Of a stretch of DNA of 64,000 nucleotides, positions 11,344 to 24,511 are shown one piece after another. The stretch is from Bryopsis sp. KO-2023 (Eukaryota > Chlorophyta > Ulvophyceae > Bryopsidales > Bryopsidaceae): the NCBI GenBank assembly GCA_030272585.1, contig BSYQ01000015.1:1364001-1428000 (forward strand), read 5' to 3'. Numbering within the stretch: position 1 is the first letter of the stretch; every line of letters starts with the position of its first letter. The notes beneath the pieces are model-generated. The model searched no databases. It had not been told where the DNA came from and saw only the letters and a program-made list of their open reading frames with translations. Position numbers and translations under genes: made by a program.

Positions 11344-13674
11344 AAATTTCCTCTCCGTTTAAAAAAAAACAAACATCGTATTGGACTTTCAAGGTTGGTG
11401 TGTGTGTTGGGGGGTGGGGAAAAAAAAGAAAAAAAAAGTTGCCTTCACAAATACCTACACGCACATATATAGAAATTTATACGTGTTCATGCCGACACCG
11501 TGAAAGAGAGAGGAAAAAAAAAAAAAAGAGTGAGGGAAAGAGAGTGAGTGAGAGAAAAAAAAATGAGAGATAGAGACAGAAAGAAAAAAACAACAGAAAA
11601 CATACAGATGAAAGAAAGTTGGCTTTTTTTAAAAATATTAACTTTGAGAGAAAGGGTCGGGGGGGGGCTGTGGTTTTCAAACACTCCTAATTTTCGGAGC
11701 AGTTTTTGAGAAAAAAATTCGATTTTTGAATCGAATTGAGGGCAAGAAGAGAGAGAGTGAGAGAGAGGTTGATTTTTTAGGGGGGGTTCGCTATATTCAT
11801 TTGATTTGGGAAAAAGGAAAGCTGTTTGGCAAGCTGTGTTGGGAGGTATCGGAAGAGAGATATTTATAGAAAGGGGAAAAGAGGGACCCAAAAAAAAAGA
11901 AAAGAAAAAGGAAAACATTCTTCTGTTTTTTTTTCAACAGAATCCTACCGACAGGATGCATTAATTGCACCTTTTCTTCTTTTCTTTTTTTTCCTCTAAA
12001 AATATTGTCGTCGTTTCCGAGAGCACTTGACTTTTTTTTTCTTTTCCTTTAATTATGGGGAATATTCTGGAGGTTGTGTTATCATTATTGTGAAATGGGT
12101 TTTTTCTGGGATGGGGTGGTTTCGTGTGGGGGGTTTTCTCGGAGCCCTCTGAATTTTGTGTTGAAAAAAAACAAAAAAAACCTTTCTGGCGAATTGTGGT
12201 TTCCCGAGGAAGTCTCAAAAAAGGAAAAAAAACAACAAGAACCGTGCGATTTGAGGGTTTTTTTTTCTTCAAACTGGGGTTGCACAATTTGTAAGGTGGT
12301 TGTCAATTTTGGAAAGGAACAAAAAAACAAAGCACTGTTGGTGGTAGGGTTGATCGACCTTCAATTTTAAAAATCGACCTCCCTTCGAAATTACACTCTT
12401 CTCGACCCCAAAGAAGCGAAAAGCTACAATCGATGGAAATCTTCTGATAAAAATAATTTGTTATATTATAAACGTTCAGAATTCATATCATTGAAGGTTT
12501 CTCTTTTTCACCCCACGTGCGCACCCCCTCCTCTTTCCCTCGACCACTCGAAAGTTTGATAATTTGTTAGAGCCGCATGACTGTCTCCGCTGGCAGTCGC
12601 TTACAAATCCTGGAGACACCCACCTCCGCCGCGAAAATATCAGTATCCAACCTCCCACCCCTGCTCGACTCGACGAAACGCCCCCAGTCGCCTCTTGTCT
12701 AGCACGACGTACGGAGAACGACAGCGTATGAAGCGTTTATAAGGCTGCTGAAATAAGACGAGAGAATCTTGACTTGGAATTGGGATTCGAGCCGAGGGAG
12801 CGAGAGCTAGTAGCAATGGCAACGAACGGGAAACTTTTCGATAGGTGCGAACCCAGCGCGCGTGGCACCCGATTCTCGAAGCTGAACAGATTTTCGACGC
12901 CCGGCCCTCTGCCATCACTTTGGGTACGTCTAGGGTAGCATAGCTCGATTCGACGACGTCCTGCAGAGCTGCAGATTCTTCGTTTTTCGTTTTTGGGTTT
13001 CTTTCGTCGGCCCCCTCGTCGGAAACGACGTTTTCGATATTGCTGTGAGCTGCCGATGGTTGAGCTCCATCGTGAAGGGGGAAAGCTCTGGTTTGCAAAA
13101 AACAGCGTGGGTTACCCAGTTTTAGTTTTTTCTAACCGGAGGTTTCGTCGTGTTTCGCTGATGTGTTGGAAGCGATGTTTTGATTAGTAGGGAGGCAGAA
13201 TATCTGTCAACTGAGAAGAAGAAAAAAAAAAAAAGAATCCAGTAGAAATTTTTTCGCGTGCGCGTATCTATGAGGGGTGATCCATTCACTCGTCCAGCAG
13301 TTCTCAGAGCGACGATTGAACAAAACCTTGTTGCTGGGATCTAGTCAGTCATATAAACAGAAGGGGGAGGGGGGGGATCTGCAATGACACTGGATGTTCT
13401 GCTTCCATTAACTTGGATCCATGTGATCTACTTATGGCTCAATTTATGAGAAGAATGAGGAAAAATGGAGTGTTAGTTTTTAAGAAGTTTTGTGCTTTGC
13501 TTCCTTGACAGGGAGGATCTTCCCAAAGAGCAGAGCAAAAAAGCATCCCAAGCTTTGTTTTTTTGTTTGTTATCTATGATGTGCTGATCGACTGGAAAAC
13601 TGAAGCTATTTTCACATCGAGTGTATATAGTGGTTTTTATTTGTTTTTGTTTTTTTGTGTTTTTTTTTCTACAG
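11344..13674. other. Spacer with one GC-richer open stretch, no firm gene
   Basis: 11344-12380 is AT-rich with GA/CT tracts and no gene. Between about 12550 and 13190 base composition rises and CpG is frequent, as at the 5' ends of genes in this window. The minus strand is open without ATG from 13098 to 12640, with an acidic first half (NIENVVSDEGADERN). The plus strand has an ATG at 12577 in good context opening 41 codons (MTVSAGSRLQILETP). Either could be a first exon, but I could not connect them to a conserved domain. Confidence 0.35.
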
Positions 13675-14553
13675 GAATAAGAATCCAATGTTGGGAACAG
13701 AGTTCGAGGTTCAATTTTATAATCCAGAAACGAGCTCCATCAAAACGGCATCTTACAGCGCCTATGATCACGACTACATTCTTAGAATATCAAGGCTCTT
13801 TCATTCAGGTGAGAAAAAAAATAATAATTCCAAAATTTTTTTGCTTTTTTTTTTCTTTTTGGTTTCAGGAACGGAAACCATTTTTTTCAAAAAAAAGAAT
13901 GAAAAGTGTGTTAGATTTTGGAATTGTGTTCGAATCAGATTAAATAATTTCTGCATCATGGCAAAAATGAGAGAGGAAACCGATTTCCAGAAAGAAGATA
14001 TGTATTGTGATATAAATTGGAGGAGAAAGAATTGAGCTGACTAAATAAATGTCTAACTATGTAAATGTATTTTTTTTATTATTTTTTTCATGCATACATG
14101 AACAAGGAACAAAAAAGATCCTTTCAATTCCGCAGAAATGTCGGTGATTCTTTTTTAAGAGTATATATGGTCGATTTAAAAACAGGGGGCGAAACTTCTC
14201 TTGCGAAACCACATGCCAACAACGATGGGAATCCAGGGGACGGCTCGGGATCCGATGCTTGCTGTTTGTTCGTTTGGATCTTGATTCGAATGGTGATGTT
14301 GCTCGCTTTGACCATCTTTTCCGGCACCATGGCGGTGTTCAGCATCGTCGCTTTTGTCAGGTCTGACAGCCCCATTTTCAGCGTGGCTTGCCTCGTTCCC
14401 CTGGTTGCGTTTGGATTACCGCTGGTGGCGCTGTGCGTGTGGAGCGGCTGGAGGTTTGCCAAAACTTGTCAGACCCTGGGGGAAGACCCCAGAAGGGTGG
14501 GGGAGAATGAATCGTATGTAAAATATGGGGATGGTGTGGAGGAAACTGTGTAG
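13675..14553 (+). CDS. Possible membrane protein, incomplete exon model
   Basis: Two plausible coding pieces. Exon 13675-13809 follows a good acceptor (TTCTACAG) and reads NKNPMLGTEFEVQF and later DHDYILRISRLFHS before a GTGAG donor, phase 1. The second piece ends at the stop codon at 14553 and holds two membrane segments: FVWILIRMVMLLALTIFSG and IFSVACLVPLVAFGLPLVAL. Joining 13809 to an acceptor near 14162 keeps the frame (HS-VYMVDLKTGGE). An alternative acceptor at about 13868 gives a 57-residue basic C-terminus ending at 14034 instead. The upstream exons are not found, and the two pieces may be separate genes. Function unknown. Confidence 0.35.
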
Positions 14554-15166
14554 TGGTGGAGGAGGAAAGGTTTGGGGGAGGGGGGGGGGGGGGTATCTTT
14601 TGTTTATATCCCTCCAGAAATGTGGATGTGGTGTCAGGGTTTGCTTGCTTGTTCGCCCAATTGTTGCGAATGAATTTGTTGCTGGTTTTTTTTTTTGGGG
14701 GGGGGGGGGGGGAGGATGGGATTTCTGGAGATGATGATGATGATGTGAAAAAGACAAAAAAAAGGGAAATGGAGAAAGGAAAAGAAAAAGAAAGAAAGCC
14801 AAGAGGTAGGGAATGGGTGCCAAAAAAAAAAGATGGAAAAGAGAAGAATATATATATATATATATACTTTTGTATATATGAACTGAAAGTGCCAAGTCCA
14901 GTGGTTCTTTTTTTGGTCCGCCCCCGGTAGCTTTTTCTTTGTGAATTTCTATTATCAAAAATATTTCTTTTGGGGGGGGGGGTTGGCCAGTGATGGGAGT
15001 TGCCGGCGATTTGCAGAAAAGAAGTCGGAAAGAGAAAAAAAAACTCTTGCCTGTATATATATTTATGCAGATATGGAGGGAATTTTTGTGGTGTTTTTTT
15101 AGTTGGATTTCGAAATTTGGAAAGCAAAGAAAGAATACACTGTATTTCCCACCATCATCATCATAC

Positions 15167-15197
<31 letters not shown>

Positions 15198-18100
15198 GGA
15201 GAAAAAAAAATTGTATATTTGCATTTGAAAAAAAAAGGATCAAAAAAGGGATGGATCACGAGATTAAAAAAAAAAAAAGAACAGAGAGAGAGAGAGAAAA
15301 ATATATACATATATATATGCTTTAAAAAGAACTGTTTTTGAACCATATTTTGCAGTAAAAAGAACTCTTTTGGGAGGTTTGCGATTCCAGCATTGAATTT
15401 TAATTATTAGTAATAGCTGTATTGATATATGAGAATTTAGCTATATAAAAGGAAAAAAAAGAAGAAAAAAAAGATGGCGAAAGTGGATAGATTTGTCGAT
15501 GACTTGCTTTAGGATTTTAGATTCAGAGTTGTGGATTTAAAAAAAAACAAAAAAACGAAAAAAATGCATAACAAAATTTTACGTATGTATGAGAAAGACC
15601 CAAAAAAAAAGAAAAAAGAAATCAAGTTAGAATTTGCTTTTGATTCTATTTTTTTTTCCCGGGGATAGAGAGTTGAAACACAACCGTCAAGGGGAAAGGG
15701 GTTTTCAAAAAATACAAAAAAAAGGCGATATTTTGTTTTAGGAAATGCAAAGCTGAACTGTTGAGAAACTTGAAAAGAAAAAAGACGTTTAGATTTAAAA
15801 AGAAAGAAAAAAGAAAGAAAAGAAAATTATGCGTGATTCATTTTTTGACCTTTTTTTTATATTTGGAAAAAAAAAGGTTGCATTTTTCCTGGTAGGTACT
15901 GCTGTTGGAATATATGCTTTCGATAACGGAGAATATGTTTTTTTTTTTTTGCTTTGTGTGTTAGGAGAACCATGACAGAAAAAAAAAAAAAAAAAACTGC
16001 TCAGAAAAAATTGCCTTTTCACAAAAAAAAAGAAAAAAAAGGATGTTTCTTTTAGTCAATCTGAACAAATGGGAGTTTGATGAGCACAAGACCCCCTTGC
16101 ATTTTTTCTTTCGGGGGGATGATTTTCACATTTTTTTTTTTTTGAAATGACCAAGAGGAGTGGGGTCTTTTTTTTTCTTTATGCTTAGTGTCTTTTTTTC
16201 CAATGCGCTGTCCTTGTTTTTTCTTGATGTTTTTTTTTTTGTTTTTTTTTTTAATATCAATATTTGCCTAGAGAGGGTTGGTTGGAAATGCAGTCGGGGG
16301 GAGATGCACACACAAAAATATCGAAAAGGAGAAAAATAGGGAGAAAGAAAACAATATATGAGAATTCCGATTAAAAAAAATTGATGTTGCGATTGGTGTT
16401 TGTTTGTTCTTCAGATGCTTGTGGGTGGGTGGGTTTTTTTGGGTTTTATTTAAACCTTTTTTTTCCAGTTTCGATTTTTGTTTTCTTGTACTGTGCATGG
16501 CGAAAAAACAAAACAAAAAAATATAGAATTGAACGGATGTTTTTCAAGCTATTCGGGGTCCCAAAAAAAAACCAACAAAAGGGAAAAAGAAATGGGGAAA
16601 ATTTGAAAAAAAAAAAGAAGGGAAAAAAAAACACACCTGCGATAATCACTGAAAAGGCAGTTAAACCTAACTCTATTCTATGCATTTCTGGGGAAAAAAA
16701 TTATGCGCCCAGTTTTGCTTGTGTGTTTGGCGAACCCCTTCAGGGTCGATTTACCAGAGGGAGGGGAATATTTCAGAAGGAAAAAAAAACAAAAAACAAG
16801 TAGGATAAGATAACAGTCGTGATCCTCTATTTTTTTTATTTGTATTTTTTTTTTCTACTTAGTGTGCGTGGATTCTTTTACCATTTTTGACCTAAAAAAA
16901 AGAAAAAAAATAGTTAGAAAATTTTTAGAGGAACAAAAAAAGAATTCTGCTCGCACTCTGGGAAGAAAAAAAGAAAAAAAACGGAGGGCTGGCTTTTTTT
17001 TTTTTTCAAGCCCTACCACCAAAAAAAGAAAGAAAAAGAAAAAAAAGAAGAAAAGGAATGCATAAATTGTATTGAGAATAGGTCAATAGAGGAGGGAGCA
17101 ATATTGACAAATATCGAAGATGCAGTGTTCCAAAAATAGATCCCAAGCGAAAGAGGGATTTTTAAACAAGGGAAGAAGAAAAAATCAAAAAAACAAAAAA
17201 CAGCCAAAGGGAAGGGGGAAAAAAAAAAAAAAGTTTCAAAAAAAGAAAAGTTTCACAACAGTTTCTCGAAGATTGAATTTGTTGTTTTTTTCCCCTTTTC
17301 AACAGCTTGTTTTTATTATTAATTCTCATCTGCAATGTGGAGAGAATAGGGCAGTGCACGGAAATGCTCCGTCAGACAGGAGGGATCTTGAGAAATAATC
17401 GGGTTTTTTTTTCGTAGAATATATGAAAATAAGTTTGGATGGCACGTTTTTTTTCCATGTTTTGTTGTGTTTTGAATTCAGAAACAAAAGAATTGCATAT
17501 AGAAAAGGGGGATCAAGCGATCGAGCGCCAGAAAATAGATAAACTGCTTTGCACATTTATGTATGCAGTCAGGGAATGGGCATTTTGATTCAGGTGTTCT
17601 TTTTCTTTTGTTTTTTTGGCTAGTCAAAGCTACCTTGATATGTTTTGATATGTGGTTGCGGTTGTCTATTTAACAAAGTGGCGCTTTTTGATTTCGAGCA
17701 GAAAAACCCAAACGGATCAAACTACATTGCACGTTGTTTGTTTTTCATTGGAAAAAGAAAATGAAGCATACCTCGTATTCCCTCAAAAAGTTTTTCCTTC
17801 TGAAAAAGAAAGGTTGGTTCAGGTTTTTTTTTGTTTTTTTTTTTGATTCTGCTCCCCGGTTTCAGTCTGACCATCAAATGACTGATCAAAAATGTGTGAA
17901 AAGATTAAAAAAATAAATAAAAGTGATTACAAAGATGCTGGCTGGCCATGAACATGTTTGGGGGAAGCGTTAGTTCACCTCACAGGCTAAATGAATTAGA
18001 AATTAAAAAAACAATTAAATATCTTCCAAATACAACATAGGAAAACCTGAGTCACGGGGTTATCCCCCCGAAAAAAATAAAATAAAGCATCCAGTCAATC

Positions 18101-18476
18101 CCAAACATCCAAAGAATCACCTCAGGCCAACAACACCAAATAGAAGAATTAGGAAAAAAGAAAAAAGATCCTGGATTCCCTGAGGATCATATCCCTTTTT
18201 TTTCAACCCAATATCTGATGAACTAACACTATTTTTATTTTTTTTCCTTTTTTGGGAATGGAAGAATCAACTCCCCCTTCCCGTTCTTTGAATTTCAAAA
18301 AAAAAAAAGAGTGAGAAAAAAAGGTTCCCTCTTCCCTTCCAGTTTAAAGATTGAAAAAATATTTTTTTTATATAAATGGGGCCGAAGTGAAGCAATGATT
18401 TCTTTCCCCCTTCCCACCGATATTTCAAATAAAAAATTAAAACGATATGTAAAATTTTCCTTTAAATGAGAAACAA
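14554..18476. other. About 3.9 kb of low-complexity spacer
   Basis: Dominated by A- and T-runs with GT/TA microsatellites, a C22A10 tract at 15166-15197 and T-then-G junctions at 14686-14712 and 14968-14982. Open frames translate to Lys-, Phe- or Pro-rich peptides whose composition mirrors the homopolymers. I see no gene, RNA or element. Confidence 0.6.
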
Positions 18477-21400
18477 TCAGACGACCCCCCCACTGAATGC
18501 CTTCAAGCCCAGGGCAGCAGCAACACATGCAGCTGCTCCAACAATTCCAGAAAAAATGAACGCTTCTCTGCAGAATTTTTCAAGGGCTTCTTTCGGAGTA
18601 ATTGCAGAAGCTCCCAATTGCTGAAACACAGATGGGGGAATAACCTTAGGCAGCCACCTGGACCCGTGCCTGTGGAATTGAAAGTAAATGAAATGGAACG
18701 CCTTCCAGAAAGGATCCTGCCCCTCCAATAAGCTGAAAACATGGTTCTATGGGAAAAAAAAAAAATGTAAAAAAAAAGGCAGTGAATCATCAAATCGAAT
18801 TGTGGTGTTAGTCAATAAACGAAAAAATAAAATGGAAAAAGCATGGAAAATCTAACCCACAATCTTTTAAATTTTTTCTTCGTTTATTGACTAAGTGGTG
18901 GCGATCGACGGTCAATCGAAAAGAAAAGAAAAGAAAGCCCTTTACCGTCTGATTGGTTTTTAAATATATTTATATATTTAATATATTTCCTTTATTATTA
19001 TTATTTTTTTTCGATGAGAAAAATTCGAAGGCATTAATGGGGAAGGGGTATGACTAAGCTATAACTAACCTGTTACATCATCCCGCTTGATCATAGTGCC
19101 CCAATCAGGATTCTAACCCAGTTCCACCCCCCCCCCCCCCTCAAGAAAACACCCATCCTTCCAGGTACAATTTCTTTCTTTTATAATTTTATAATTTTTC
19201 ACCTTTTCTAGCTCCTGAATAGCTGCGACTTGAGGTCTGGTTTCCTGATCATAAGCTTGCAAAGCTTCCTCCATATTTCCATTCGATTTCCCCAGTGCGC
19301 CGTCCAGAGCTTTCACATCCAGAATGGCTTGATTTGCACCGATTCCAAGAGTGGGGGTGGCTGAATGGCAAGCATCCCCGATTAATGCAATGTTTGGGCC
19401 GATATAGGAGGAGCAATACGTTACAGGGCCTATGGTCGACAGATCCCCCTTTTGCAGAGCTGAAGCAATACGGTCCCGCCATTCCTGTTTGATTTTTGAA
19501 ATTTTGTAAAAAAAGTAAAAATTGTGATGGTGTTGGGAGTACACACGGACCAAAAACTAGAACGAAAAGAAAAGAGGGATTAAAAAAAAAATTGCATGGA
19601 AAAAGCGTGTGAATCTGGGGACAACACGCATGTCAGTCATAGAGACCATCCTGTACGCACAGATTTAAAAAAAGGAAAAAAAAAACATTATCGAACGTGT
19701 ATGTCAGAAAATCATTTTTTGAAATGCTTGATCCCATTTTTTTTTATTACTCCCAAAAGACACCCATGCATATTTTGCTCAAGGACTTCAACCTTCGATG
19801 ATTTTCCAAAAAAAAAAAACAACGGTGGTGGTGGAAGGAAATAATAATTCATTTTATTTTTATTTAAGTAAATAATGTTTTTTATTTCCCAGACAAAACA
19901 CTCTTCTGTTTCCCACGGGATTGCGGAGCAGAGAGGGGGTGGGGGGAAGGAGAAATAAAAAATTAAAATTAAATAAAACATGAACAGAAACCGCAAATAT
20001 TTCTGGAATATTATAAATATTATACAAAAAAAATCAAACCTCACCCTTGGAATTGATGGGGGAAAGGCTTCCTGAGTCCATTCACTCTCTATGCCTTTTA
20101 GATTCTCGAAAGCCTTTTCTGTTGCAAGGAAATTCATTTGGATGCGATTGTTTTCGCTTCGGTAATAAACCGCATTCACTGGTGTTTCTTCCAACCATTT
20201 CTTTTTCGCCTGGAAAAAATTGACGACCCCAACTTCCGCTTGTACAAAAAAAAAAAAAAAAAAAAGTTCAGAATGAAAAACATGTATAATTTTTTATTTT
20301 TTATTTTTTTTGAATCCTTTTTTTTTTCAGCATTCCTTTTTTTATTTTTATTTTGAGTTTCAAAGGGCCATCAAGATCTACATTCCGGAAGAAAGTCGGT
20401 GGATAAGGCGAAAAGGAAAAAAAAAATGAAAAAAGGGGGGGGGGAAGAAAAACCAAAAAATGGATTTGAGATTCAGTGGAGCGTTGTTTTGGACGTAAAG
20501 GAACTGGCGGTGATTGACACATTTCCCCCCCTCTCACTCTCACTCTTTTCCCCACAAAAAAATGAGAAGAAAATTACATACTTTCTCTGTCCCATAATAA
20601 CTGTTCACTTATGTTTGGGGTTACAGTTCACGCGTGAGACATTCAATTGATGTGAAATTTCGTAGGTAGCATCTCTAATACACGCAAATGACGCCTACAA
20701 AATTTCAGATCCATTGATTGAGAGGTTGCGACGCAGTGACTCCGAAACTAGAAAAGAAGCGAAAACCGTTTTTTCACTTTGACGACTTTTATTTTTTTCA
20801 TATCAAAATTAGCCCAAAACTGTAAGATACTGTTATCAAGCAAGAATTTACACTTCTTATAGTGTATCCCCAAAATTTGCTCTGAAAATTCCACCTGGCT
20901 TTTCGTGTAATGCGCTTGGCATTCCGTATCAAAGTCCCATTTTCTAGGCAGCTTGGTGACTTCCGCTCCCATTTTCGAGTGAACTGGCGCGAAAAGGTCT
21001 CTTGAGTTGCGTTTCCGACGTTTGCGAGGTCGAGGTGGAGTTCGCGCATTGCTCCGCTATTTTCGGTTTCAGAGGTCGACTTTCCCTCGGTTTTATAGTC
21101 GTCACGACAAATGAGCGACGACATCATGCTTTACTCACTAGTTCAATTACGACGAAACTTTGTGAGCTCGGGACAGAACATCTGAGGCATGTGTCCACAA
21201 AATCTTGTGGCAAACGACGAACGTTTAACGTGTCAAAACGTTCACGGGGAGGTGAAAAAATGGCTTTCGCTTCTTTTCTGGTTTCGGAGTCACTGCGTCG
21301 CAACCTCTCCATCAATGGATTTGAAATTTTGTAGGCGTCATCTACATGTATTAGAGATGATTCCCACGAAATTTCACATCAATTGGATATTTACCTTGTG

Positions 21401-24116
21401 AACTGTAACCCCAAACATAAGTGGACAGTTATTATGGGACAGAGTAAGTATAATATTAATAAGTACTAACACTAATTTAGTATTGTCTTCCACCCACCTG
21501 CTAGATCATCAGAAGCTGGAATGTCACGAACACATATGTATTTCTGCCTGCATTTCTTTTGTGTGAATTCGACGTGACCTGAGTTTTGCAAAGCCCCTCT
21601 GACGAGACTGTTGGCTCCATCGGCACCGATCAACAGATCATAAGGGACCTCCTCCATTTCCCCGTCCCCATTCGAGAATCGAACCACCTTCGCCCCAACA
21701 TCAACATCCTGCAAAAAAAACATTCAAAAACATATTCAACACCTTTAGTTTCAAATTGGCTGCATCTTCTGTAAACCTTGGGACATGACTGATATATATA
21801 TATATAGCATTTTATGTGGTTGCAACATGTCGGATTGCCCCTTCGCAATATCTAATTTCTGTTTCCGTTTCTGTTTAATCGAATTCGAGACCCCCCCCCC
21901 TTCCTTCCCCTCCCCTTTTCCCACCCTTTTTTTCATTTTTTTTGTTGAAAAAAAAAGAAAACAAAAAATGATCGGTTGAACCATTTTCAATCGATCTTCG
22001 TGTCTTGGGGGTGAATCAGCCCGCACCTCGCATGCAGACTCGAACACAAATTCCAAATTCGGAAGCTTCTGGGAAACTGCTGCTTGCAAGACGGCGTTGG
22101 CCACGCACTGACGTTCGGTGAGCACTCTCTTTCCATTGTCGATTTGCATCCTGAATGTTTTGACATTTCCGGAGGGATCGGTAATGGTGGTGTGCTGATA
22201 AGCAGTGATTCCGTTGGAGAATTTTCCGGAGGGCACCTGGATTCCCACGTCCAGCAGCAGCTGGGTGACTTCTGGAGTCAGCAAGAAAACCACGGAACGT
22301 CGGATTTTTGTGGCAGCTGCTGAAGGGTCCTTTCGTTTTTCAAAAACCTGGAACAAAACCATGTATTTTTTGGGAATTTGAAGGAGGGAGTGGGGTTGAA
22401 AAATACATCAGAATAGAAGGTGGGGGACGGTGGAGTGTGTGTGTGTGTGTGTGTGTGTTTCCTTGTGAGGGAAAAAGAACACCCCAACGGCGGGAAAGAT
22501 AAAGAAAAAAAAAAATGTAAAGAAGTGTGAAATTTTGCATTTTTATTTTTTAAGCGAGGTGCTGGGGCTTCAGTTTTTACTTTTACTTTTTTTTTTTTGG
22601 GGGGGGGGGAGGGTTGAGGGGGGGTTCCAGAGAAATGAACAAGGAACACTGCACTGATTTTTTTGTAAAAAAATTAATGTGTTATATGGGCCTGTTGGGT
22701 TTTTTTCGTGCAATGCATTATCTGGCAGTTTATATCATGCCAGAAAAAAAAAGAGAACAAAGGTTACAAAAAAAAAATTCACCTTCACATCAAACCCTCG
22801 TTTTGCCAGAACTATTGCCGCCATGGATCCACCGGGGCCTGCCCCGACTACTACAGCTTTTTTACCATGGTATGGGCCCTCCAATCTGAAAAAAAAAGAA
22901 AATATTTATTCCAGCCATTTTTTAGTTTTTTTAAAAAATCCAACTGACACACACGTAACTTTTTTTTTCTCTTATTTATTTTTAGGAAACAATAAAAATG
23001 AAAATGAATAAATACAATTTAGCATCGAAAGCAACCCGGCAGAAATATTGGTTTGGACAACTTTATTGCTTTCACTCTGTTTCAAAGTCTTCAAGTTTTG
23101 AATGACTTTGATCGCTATGCTTTTGGTAAATAAAAATATAAATAATTAAATAAATAATAAAAGATACATCCAGATTTTTATCACAGTATTATTTTCGGAA
23201 TTTGGAGCGCTCCAAATTAGCTTAGGCTAGCCCAAGCTTGGAATCAAATGCTACACACACTGCACACAACACCGTCCCAATTTACGGCCAGTGGCTACTC
23301 ACGAACTTTTGGGTATTATTCTGATTGTTTTTTTTAATTCCCAAGGTGAACTGGGTGTTGGGGCATCAATGCGTGCACGAGCAGAGCCGCTCTGTGATTG
23401 TGTGGAATTCTGGAGAGAGAGAAAGAGAAATGAGATATTGGGATATTTCTTCCTCTTACTTTTCTTGCTTGGAATCTTGGACCTCTTGAGCATCCAGCAA
23501 ATCGGCAACCCTAAAAAAAATAATAAATAATAAAAAATTATCGAATATGTTGTACACATGGTGGTTGGCACAAGTATTTTTTTTTCCTTGAGCTACAATT
23601 TGTTCAAGAAAAGCTAGATTACCTGCCTAAGTAAATAAATTATTTTTATTTTTCAAATACCACTTACCATGCTTTGTTACTGGAATGGGGCAAACATCTA
23701 GTATTCTTTCTATCAACATATCCAAAAACAGCCAATTTACTGGCTGGGTCAAACTTACAGAAAATTACGAGTCCAGTACATATCGTAACGCTGACGATTA
23801 AAAAAACGGGCGTTACAGATCACGTGATCGCAAAGCCCCGCGATCTTCCGTGAAGTTTTTTTCTGGGCACAGCAGCACAACCCTCATACCCAGAAGAAGC
23901 TGGTGTTCGGACTCCCGCCAGATCCCCCACAGTCGATACGAAACGACCGTTAGGTCGAAGGACACGACCGCTGAAGCGGCGGCGCTGTGGAGCAGGTGTA
24001 CCGAGAGCGTTTCTCTTCCCGAACCCAACCGAGGCCCTTGATCCTGGTCTGTGTGTAGCGGCTCCGCTACGAAGCTGACGTCCCAATCCCGAGTTCATAG
24101 AGGTAAACGCGCACAT
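18477..24116 (-). CDS. FAD-dependent aromatic-ring monooxygenase, kynurenine 3-monooxygenase-like, with organelle leader
   Basis: Flavoprotein hydroxylase (UbiH/KMO/salicylate hydroxylase superfamily). Exons on the minus strand: 24116-23890, 23510-23460, 22885-22783, 22347-22027, 21708-21498, 20209-20045, 19484-19203, 18746-18477. All boundaries are GT-AG. The first five join in frame and the last three join in frame. Exon 5 ends in phase 1 but exon 6 needs phase 0, so one exon of length 3n+2 is missing between 21497 and 20210. The first 75 residues are rich in Arg/Ser/Gly (MCAFTSMNSGLGRQLRSG), like a plastid leader. Rossmann FAD site: KKAVVVGAGPGGSMAA then VKVFEKR. Middle: YDLLIGADGANSLVR (DG motif). 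Second FAD motif: IALIGDACHSATPTLGIGANQ. The C-terminal FSGIVGAAACVAAALGLKAF is a likely membrane anchor, as in KMO. Substrate unproven. Confidence 0.85.
18808..18894. repeat. Perfect 16-bp inverted repeat in a monooxygenase intron
   Basis: TTAGTCAATAAACGAA at 18808-18823 is matched exactly by its reverse complement at 18879-18894, with a 55-bp A-rich loop. It lies in the last intron (18747-19202). It could be a very small MITE or a transcript hairpin. Confidence 0.6.
20581..21448. mobile_element. Stowaway/mariner-type element with ~195-bp terminal inverted repeats
   Basis: 868 bp flanked by TA on both sides (20579-20580 and 21449-21450). The termini are CTTTCTCTGTCCCATAATAA and, read from the right, CTTACTCTGTCCCATAATAA, close to the Stowaway/mariner termini known from plants and fungi. 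The inverted repeats continue for about 195 bp (20581-20777 against 21252-21448), roughly 85-90 percent alike. The interior (about 470 bp) has no transposase. It does hold an ATG-initiated frame on the minus strand from 20972 (MGAEVTKLPRKWDFDTEC) of unknown nature. It lies inside the long intron of the monooxygenase where one exon is unaccounted for. Confidence 0.85.
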
Positions 24117-24511
24117 ATCTTGCCCAGCGAACTTGACGCTCGCGGAAGCCTTCTTGTTATCCACAACCCGCTGGGGACGCTGTTCTCTGTGTGGTCTGAC
24201 TACCTCCGATATTCCGGCGCAAAAAGCGTCCTTTGGGTGGTGGGTGTGGGATCGATCTTGACTAATGGGCGATGAGTATGCATGACTCACATGGTTTAAT
24301 ATTAATATGGAGGTTTCTGCAAGGAAAAGAGCATTGTGGTGGATGGAGTTCGCTCCTGGGGGTGCTTGCGGACAAGCCGTGTGAAAACCGTTGTCGACGA
24401 ACACCACTCAGAACTCCTTTTCACGTTCGACGTCCTGATCGTTCCCACGTCTCTGATTGCGTCGAGCACTCCCCCCCCTGGATCTTTTTCGTTCGTTCTG
24501 TGGCGCCGAGG

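Noticed and set aside
13868..14034. Alternative 3' exon for the 13.7-kb gene (basic 57-residue end)
   Set aside because: In frame but of unclear coding quality; kept only as an alternative in the feature note.
14554..18476. Many open frames of 60-140 codons rich in Lys, Phe or Pro
   Set aside because: They follow homopolymers and microsatellites, show no domain, no splice-linked partners and no codon pattern.
23303..23409. Possible extra exon of the monooxygenase (NSTQSQSGSARARIDAP reading) with valid splice-like ends
   Set aside because: Skipping it joins 23460 directly to 22885 in frame and gives a more protein-like sequence after exon 1; including it requires a different frame in the preceding exon with no matching donor.
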